Positions 59,896-64,000 of a stretch of DNA of 64,000 nucleotides are shown in pieces. The notes under the pieces are model-generated. The model searched no databases. It was given only the letters and a program-made list of their open reading frames with translations, and was not told the DNA's origin. The DNA is from Haliotis asinina. Taxonomy: Eukaryota > Mollusca > Gastropoda > Lepetellida > Haliotidae. Made by a program: the position numbers and the translations under genes. The stretch spans positions 19,756,001 through 19,820,000 of the forward strand of contig NC_090291.1 of the NCBI RefSeq assembly GCF_037392515.1, given 5' to 3'. Within the stretch, counting starts at the first letter, position 1, and the number at the start of each line of letters is the position of its first letter.

Positions 59896-62800
59896 CTGAA
59901 ACCAATATACGGTTATACTTAGCATGTTTAGCATCATACGCAACACTTGTGACATCATGCATAGCATTTGTGATATCATACACAGCACATGTGACATCAT
60001 ATATCACGTGTGACACCATGCTTACAACGTGTGGCATCATAAATGGCACGTGAGGCACCATACACAGTATGTGTGACATCATACACAGCACGTGTGACAT
60101 CATACGCAGCACGTGTGACATCATACACAGCACACGTGACATCATACACAGAACACGTGACATCATACACAGCACGTGTGACATCATACACAGCACATGT
60201 GACATCATACACAGCACATGTGACATCATACACAGCACGTGTGACATCATACACAGCACATGTGACATCATACACAGTACATGTGACATCATACACAGCA
60301 AGTGTAGCATCATACACAGCACGTGTGACATCATACACAGCACATGTGACATCATACACAGCACGTGTATCAGACACAGCACGTGTGGCATCATACACAG
60401 CACATGTGACATCATACACAGCACGTGTGACATCATACACAGCACGTGTGACATCATACACAGCACGTGTATCAGACACAGCACGTGTGACATCATACAC
60501 AGCACGTGTGACATCATACACAGCACGTGTGACATCATACACAGCACGTGTGACATCATACACAGCACATGTGACATCATACACAGCACGTGTGACATCA
60601 TACACAGCACATGTGACATCATACACAGCACGTGTATCAGACACAGCAGATGATGGAGATACATGACCTGTTGTATGGTACTAGAATCTATAGAATCATC
60701 CATATAACCCGTAGCATCTTGCATGACACGTGTAGCATCATACACAGCACGCCATTTGGATACGATGACATGTCATCAACTCTGACCTCTATATCCTGTT
60801 ATCCGGTTGATGTTGGAGGACACACTAAATCATGTTTGGTGAAACCCACGGGCAGGGGTGCGGTGCTGACAGACATAAAACATAACCACAGTTTGCTAGT
60901 GTTCCTAGGGGAAGCAACCCGGCATTGCAAATCGTGGTTTCTTGTATGGCCCTGCCATACCTACCCCTCACCTGAAGCGGAAATGCGTGTAACCTGTGAC
61001 AGTGCAGCAGTGATGTCAGTGTATTGTAGTATGTAATCAAAGAACAAGCACTCATTCAAGCAAGCGCCTTTGTCAAAGAAAAACACTCGTCCACAAAGTA
61101 AACACTCACAGGTCGTCACAGGCATATCGCCCGGTCTTAGCATCCTGGCACGTGCATCTCTGCTTGCATCCGTCTTTAAACGACTGTCCCTGTTGGTAGA
61201 CTTGGCCATTGAAAACACAGCCTGTACCTGCGGAAGATTACAAACATTTGCCGTTATAACGTATCCTGTAACAACTCCCGTGTTATAACACATCTTTATC
61301 TTACCACCCATTCAGTTGAGACCCGAATTCGAGTCCTCTTAAGGGTACATTTCTCGTGTTGCCTATAATAATGTTTCGGACATTTTGCGAAAACCTACGT
61401 AAAGCCATACTCACGCACCTCACTTAGCTGCTGCACCTTGCATTAATCATACACCTGTTTTATGGTATACATTTCAATGACCATGTGACATATGTTTGAG
61501 TTTTCAAACTTACAAGATGCACAGGACTACATTGAATGGGGACCTCCATACGAAACTTTTTCTTATATATTCACAATGTTTAAAAGTGAAGTGTGCATCA
61601 GTTTTAATCCCATGTGCACTTTACAAAAGTAAAATGGTCACCTACTTGTTCCTGTAAAGGTCCCGCTACCGGTTCCAGTTCCCGTCATTGTGCCGGTTCC
61701 AGTTCCCGTCATAGTACCAGTTCCGGCTGAGAAAAAAGCATTAACTTATCAGACAGTTGTGCCAACAGATGTACAAAGGTCCTCATTTGTGTTTACCTAA
61801 GCATTACATTGTAAACATTACCCAGTTTTACAACTGACCAGTAAATATACTCACAACACATGTTGCAAGTCTTGGCGCAGTTATCCCTGGCCCATTTATC
61901 ATACTGACTGTTGGTACAGACACTAGCACCGTAGGCAGCACAGTTCTGGATCGTGTCCACACAAGCACCTGCAGAAGCAGAATGTGGTTGTAAGAGTCTT
62001 TAGCATGACACTTCTCACAGTAAAACGTCGTGATCGTTATTTGAAGGGGAAAAATGTATGTACTGACATGCATTACTTTTCAAGATGACATGACGTTTTT
62101 CGTGTGTGTTGTGTTTTAATTTGCGTTTTCTTGCGTATTATTACCTGTCCCACCGGGATATATGATGGTGCCAGTTCCAGTTCCGGTTCCAGTTCCACCA
62201 GGGTAGATGATGGTCCCAGTGCCTGTTCCGGTTCCGCTTCCGGTTCCAGTTCCACCAGGGTAGATGATGGTCCCAGTGCCTGTTCCGGTTCCGGTTCCGG
62301 TTCCGGTTCCGGTTCCGGTTCCACCAGGGTAGATAATGGTTCCTGTTCCAGTTCCAGTTCCACCAGGGTTGATAATGGTCCCAGTGCCTGTTCCGGTTCC
62401 AGTTCCGGTTCCAGTTCCGGTTCCTGTTCCGGTTCCAGTTCCGGTTCCGGTTCCACCAGGGTAGATAATGGTCCCAGTGCCCGTTCCAGTTCCAGTTCCA
62501 GTTCCAGTTCCGGTTCCGGTTCCGGTTCCGGTTCCGGTTCCCCCAGGGTAGATAATTGTACCAGTACCCATTCCGGTGCCTGCAGAGTTCCTTTACATGT
62601 TTATCGACGTTAACATACAATTTAGAATTAGCATTTTACTTTGAAATGGTTGTCTAACAGTATCTGTCTAGCAGTATCTGACCAACATTATCTACCTAAC
62701 AGTATCTGACTAGCAGTATCTACCTAACAATATTTGACTAGCAGTATCTTTCTAACAGTATCTGACTAGCAGTATGTTTCTCACGGTATCCGATCGCAGT

Positions 62801-63418
62801 ATATGACCAGCAGCAACTGAGCAGCATTATCTGCCTAACAGTATCTGCCTAGCAGTATCTGCCTAGCAGTATCTTTCTTACAGTATCTGACCTGCAAGAT
62901 TTGTCTAACAATATCTAATAGTATCTGATTCGCAGTATCTGTCTCTTAGTATCTGACTAGCAATATCTGTCCCACAGTATCTGACTAGCTGTATCTGTTT
63001 AGAGGTATCTCTCTAGGAGTACAGTGGAAGCTGTCTTACTCGGACCCTAAGTAACTCGGTTTTCTATAAAATTCGGACCGAATTGTTGGTCCCGGCAGAA
63101 GTTAACTAAGCTATCATTACATATAGGCTACATTACATATAGGCTAATTCGGAGTTCATGTAATTCGGATTTCGGACTGAAATCTCCGCCCTTCAAGGTA
63201 TAACAATATCAGTGTAGTAGAATCTGACAAGCAGTATCTGTCTATTGGGTGGGGATGGGGGGTTTCACACTAACTGAATTAAATATTTATGATGTACCCA
63301 CCTTGACATTTGTTACAAAACTTCGGGCATGTGGTTACCGCCCATTTAGCGTACATTGCCTGAGTACAAACATCGGTTCCATACTGAGCACAGTTTGGTG
63401 CTTTGTCCACGCACGTGC
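59769..63418 (-). CDS. Cysteine-rich protein: ShKT – Gly/Thr repeat – ShKT – Gly/Thr – VWC; 5' partial
   Basis: Minus-strand coding exons: 63418–63302, 62579–62145, 61968–61855, 61726–61646, 61227–61110, 59895–59769 (TAA at 59771–59769). All phases join; 992 nt are present and the 5' end lies beyond the window. Order: a ShKT domain with six Cys ([20 protein letters not shown] … CPKFCNKC), a 144-codon Gly-Thr exon with seven I-I-Y/N-P-G-G blocks, a second ShKT ([20 protein letters not shown] … KTCNMC), a short Gly-Thr/Met exon and a ten-Cys VWC domain (CKQRCTC and CCKTPSC motifs). Such domains are extracellular; Thr-rich spacers could be O-glycosylated. A mucus or matrix role is inference. I do not recognise this architecture as a named gene; no signal peptide is visible because the start is missing. 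The ShKT fold is a general extracellular module and is no evidence that this is a toxin. Confidence 0.88.
59930..60650. repeat. 21-bp minisatellite with E-box units, in the intron splitting the VWC domain
   Basis: About 33 units of CATCATACACAGCACGTGTGA and variants. Most contain CACGTG, a minority CACATG. Because 21 is divisible by three it produces long open frames on both strands (up to 365 codons on the minus strand), judged non-coding. Confidence 0.95.
61110..61227 (-). CDS. ShKT/VWC gene, VWC domain first half
   Basis: [20 protein letters not shown] then [18 protein letters not shown]; typical VWC start with the CxxCxC motif. Acceptor ttccgcag|GTACA, donor GACCT|gtgagt. Confidence 0.9.
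61646..61726 (-). CDS. ShKT/VWC gene, short Gly-Thr exon
   Basis: Encodes [20 protein letters not shown] and GTFTGT. Acceptor ttctcag|CCGG, donor AACAA|gtaggt. Joins the second ShKT to the VWC domain. Confidence 0.82.
61855..61968 (-). CDS. ShKT/VWC gene, second ShKT domain exon
   Basis: [20 protein letters not shown] with [17 protein letters not shown]; six cysteines. Acceptor cttctgcag|GTGCT, donor TGTT|gtgagt. Confidence 0.9.
62145..62579 (-). CDS. ShKT/VWC gene, Gly-Thr repeat exon (coding minisatellite)
   Basis: 435 nt, acceptor ctctgcag|GCACCGG, donor GGGACAG|gtaata. Translates as [13 protein letters not shown] then runs of (TG)n separated by seven I-I-Y-P-G-G (one I-I-N) blocks. Built from GGAACY hexamers, so several other frames on both strands are also open; only this frame matches both flanking exon phases. 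Confidence 0.88.
62645..63010. repeat. Minisatellite, ~16–18-bp AGTATCTG units
   Basis: Variants of CTAGCAGTATCTGTCTAACAG repeat about 20 times with drift, in the intron between the first ShKT exon and the Gly-Thr exon. A few more bases of it appear near 63218–63243. Confidence 0.85.
63024..63190. mobile_element. Possible remnant of a pogo-like DNA element
   Basis: ACAGTGGAAGCTGTCTTACT, then several CTCGGAC/ATTCGGA motifs of the type near pogo/Tigger MITE ends. A 15-base direct repeat ATTACATATAGGCTA occurs twice. No matching right terminal repeat was found. Confidence 0.35.
63302..63418 (-). CDS. ShKT/VWC gene, ShKT domain exon (first in window)
   Basis: Six-cysteine ShKT pattern with the usual D after the first Cys and a K-W pair (MYAKWA). 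Acceptor tttgcag|GCACG, donor TCAAG|gtgggt. One-domain, one-exon arrangement with 2–1 phase. Confidence 0.9.
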
Positions 63419-64000
63419 CTGCAAAAACAAGAGATTACAAAAGATTTTACAGACACGACAATTCATTCAATAATAAGCATTTTGTATTTTGAAACAAAAC
63501 AACTGTTTTCCATGACATCCAGTGAATATTTCACTGTTTTCTGGAATACTTTATCTTAAACTGACTGTCTGCTCATATTCATGAAGAGGATCACTGGATT
63601 GTCTGATCCTGATTATTTACAGAGTGAGGCTTTATACAACAGACAGACAAGAGAGCAAAGAAGCAAACACAACCAAATCATCTGATAAACAGACGCATAG
63701 GCCACTAATCATACTCATATATATTTCCAAAACAGCTTTAAATAACGATCGAAAAACCATTGAAAAACGGAGAGAAGATTTGGTAGCTTCAGTTTTGAGG
63801 CAAAGTCTTTACTTTCATAATAGATACGGTTCCATCAGCCATTAAAGATGTGTAACTAAATCGTGGTCGTTACATTTAGTGAATATCTCATATTGCCCCT
63901 ATCTAGATCACGGTATTCATTTTGTGTTGCAATGCACCAATTAATATGGAACCCTAGAAGGGCCATTGTAGCGTTGTCGCCCTCTCAAAAACAAGCAAAA
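63419..64000. other. Right edge: intron of the ShKT/VWC gene, nothing further recognised
   Basis: The phase of the exon at 63418 requires an upstream exon, which is not visible here. A short class B-like fragment (GATCACTGGATTGTCTGATC, TTATTTACAGA) lies at about 63588–63622. Confidence 0.6.

Noticed and set aside
59648..60745. A 365-codon minus-strand ORF with Met/His/Leu/Cys repeats and long ORFs of about 200 codons on both strands
   Set aside because: They come from a 21-bp minisatellite, whose unit is a multiple of three. The intron that holds them has clean VWC-exon splice sites on either side.
62104..62620. Ser/Gly-rich plus-strand and Asn/Arg- or Glu/Pro-rich minus-strand ORFs over the Gly-Thr exon
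   Set aside because: Alternative frames of the same hexamer repeat. Only the Gly-Thr frame fits flanking exon phases.

Overview
The window is metazoan nuclear DNA: intron-rich genes with GT–AG splicing, a 26.5-kb intron, CTLH-complex and cilium/sperm-type gene families, and many short interspersed repeats. The dominant repeats share a tail resembling GTAAAACTAAACTCACTCAC and two of them are familiar to me from abalone sequences, so a gastropod mollusc close to Haliotis is the best guess. That assignment is inference from memory of those repeats.

Three genes can be assembled. (1) 1342–38747, minus strand: a complete 12-exon RanBP9/RanBP10-family gene (600 aa; SPRY, LisH, CTLH, serine-rich linker, CRA). 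(2) 41772–56276, plus strand: a complete 15-exon TSNAXIP1 homologue (721 aa; TSNAXIP1 N-terminal domain, coiled coils, degenerate EF-hand-like C-terminal part). (3) 59769–63418 and beyond the right edge, minus strand: six 3'-terminal exons of a cysteine-rich, probably secreted protein with two ShKT domains, a 144-codon Gly-Thr repeat exon, a short Gly-Thr exon and a VWC domain split over two exons. All splice junctions given were read from the sequence, with GT–AG boundaries and matching phases.

Genes 1 and 2 are head to head, with about 3 kb between their start codons. As I remember it, human RANBP10 and TSNAXIP1 are also adjacent and divergent on chromosome 16q22.1, so this may be a very old linkage. 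Genes 2 and 3 are tail to tail.

The other striking content is repetitive. TSNAXIP1 introns 4, 6, 7 and 11 each hold a different minisatellite, and two of these have units that include the end of the upstream exon and its splice donor. The ShKT/VWC gene has minisatellites in two introns, one made of E-box-bearing 21-mers, plus one in coding sequence. Intron 2 of the RanBP9/10 gene has no recognisable gene but carries SINE copies, a nested-palindrome MITE, a pogo/Tigger-like MITE and a perfect (GAGT)33 microsatellite. No rRNA, functional tRNA, CRISPR array or virus-derived gene was recognised.
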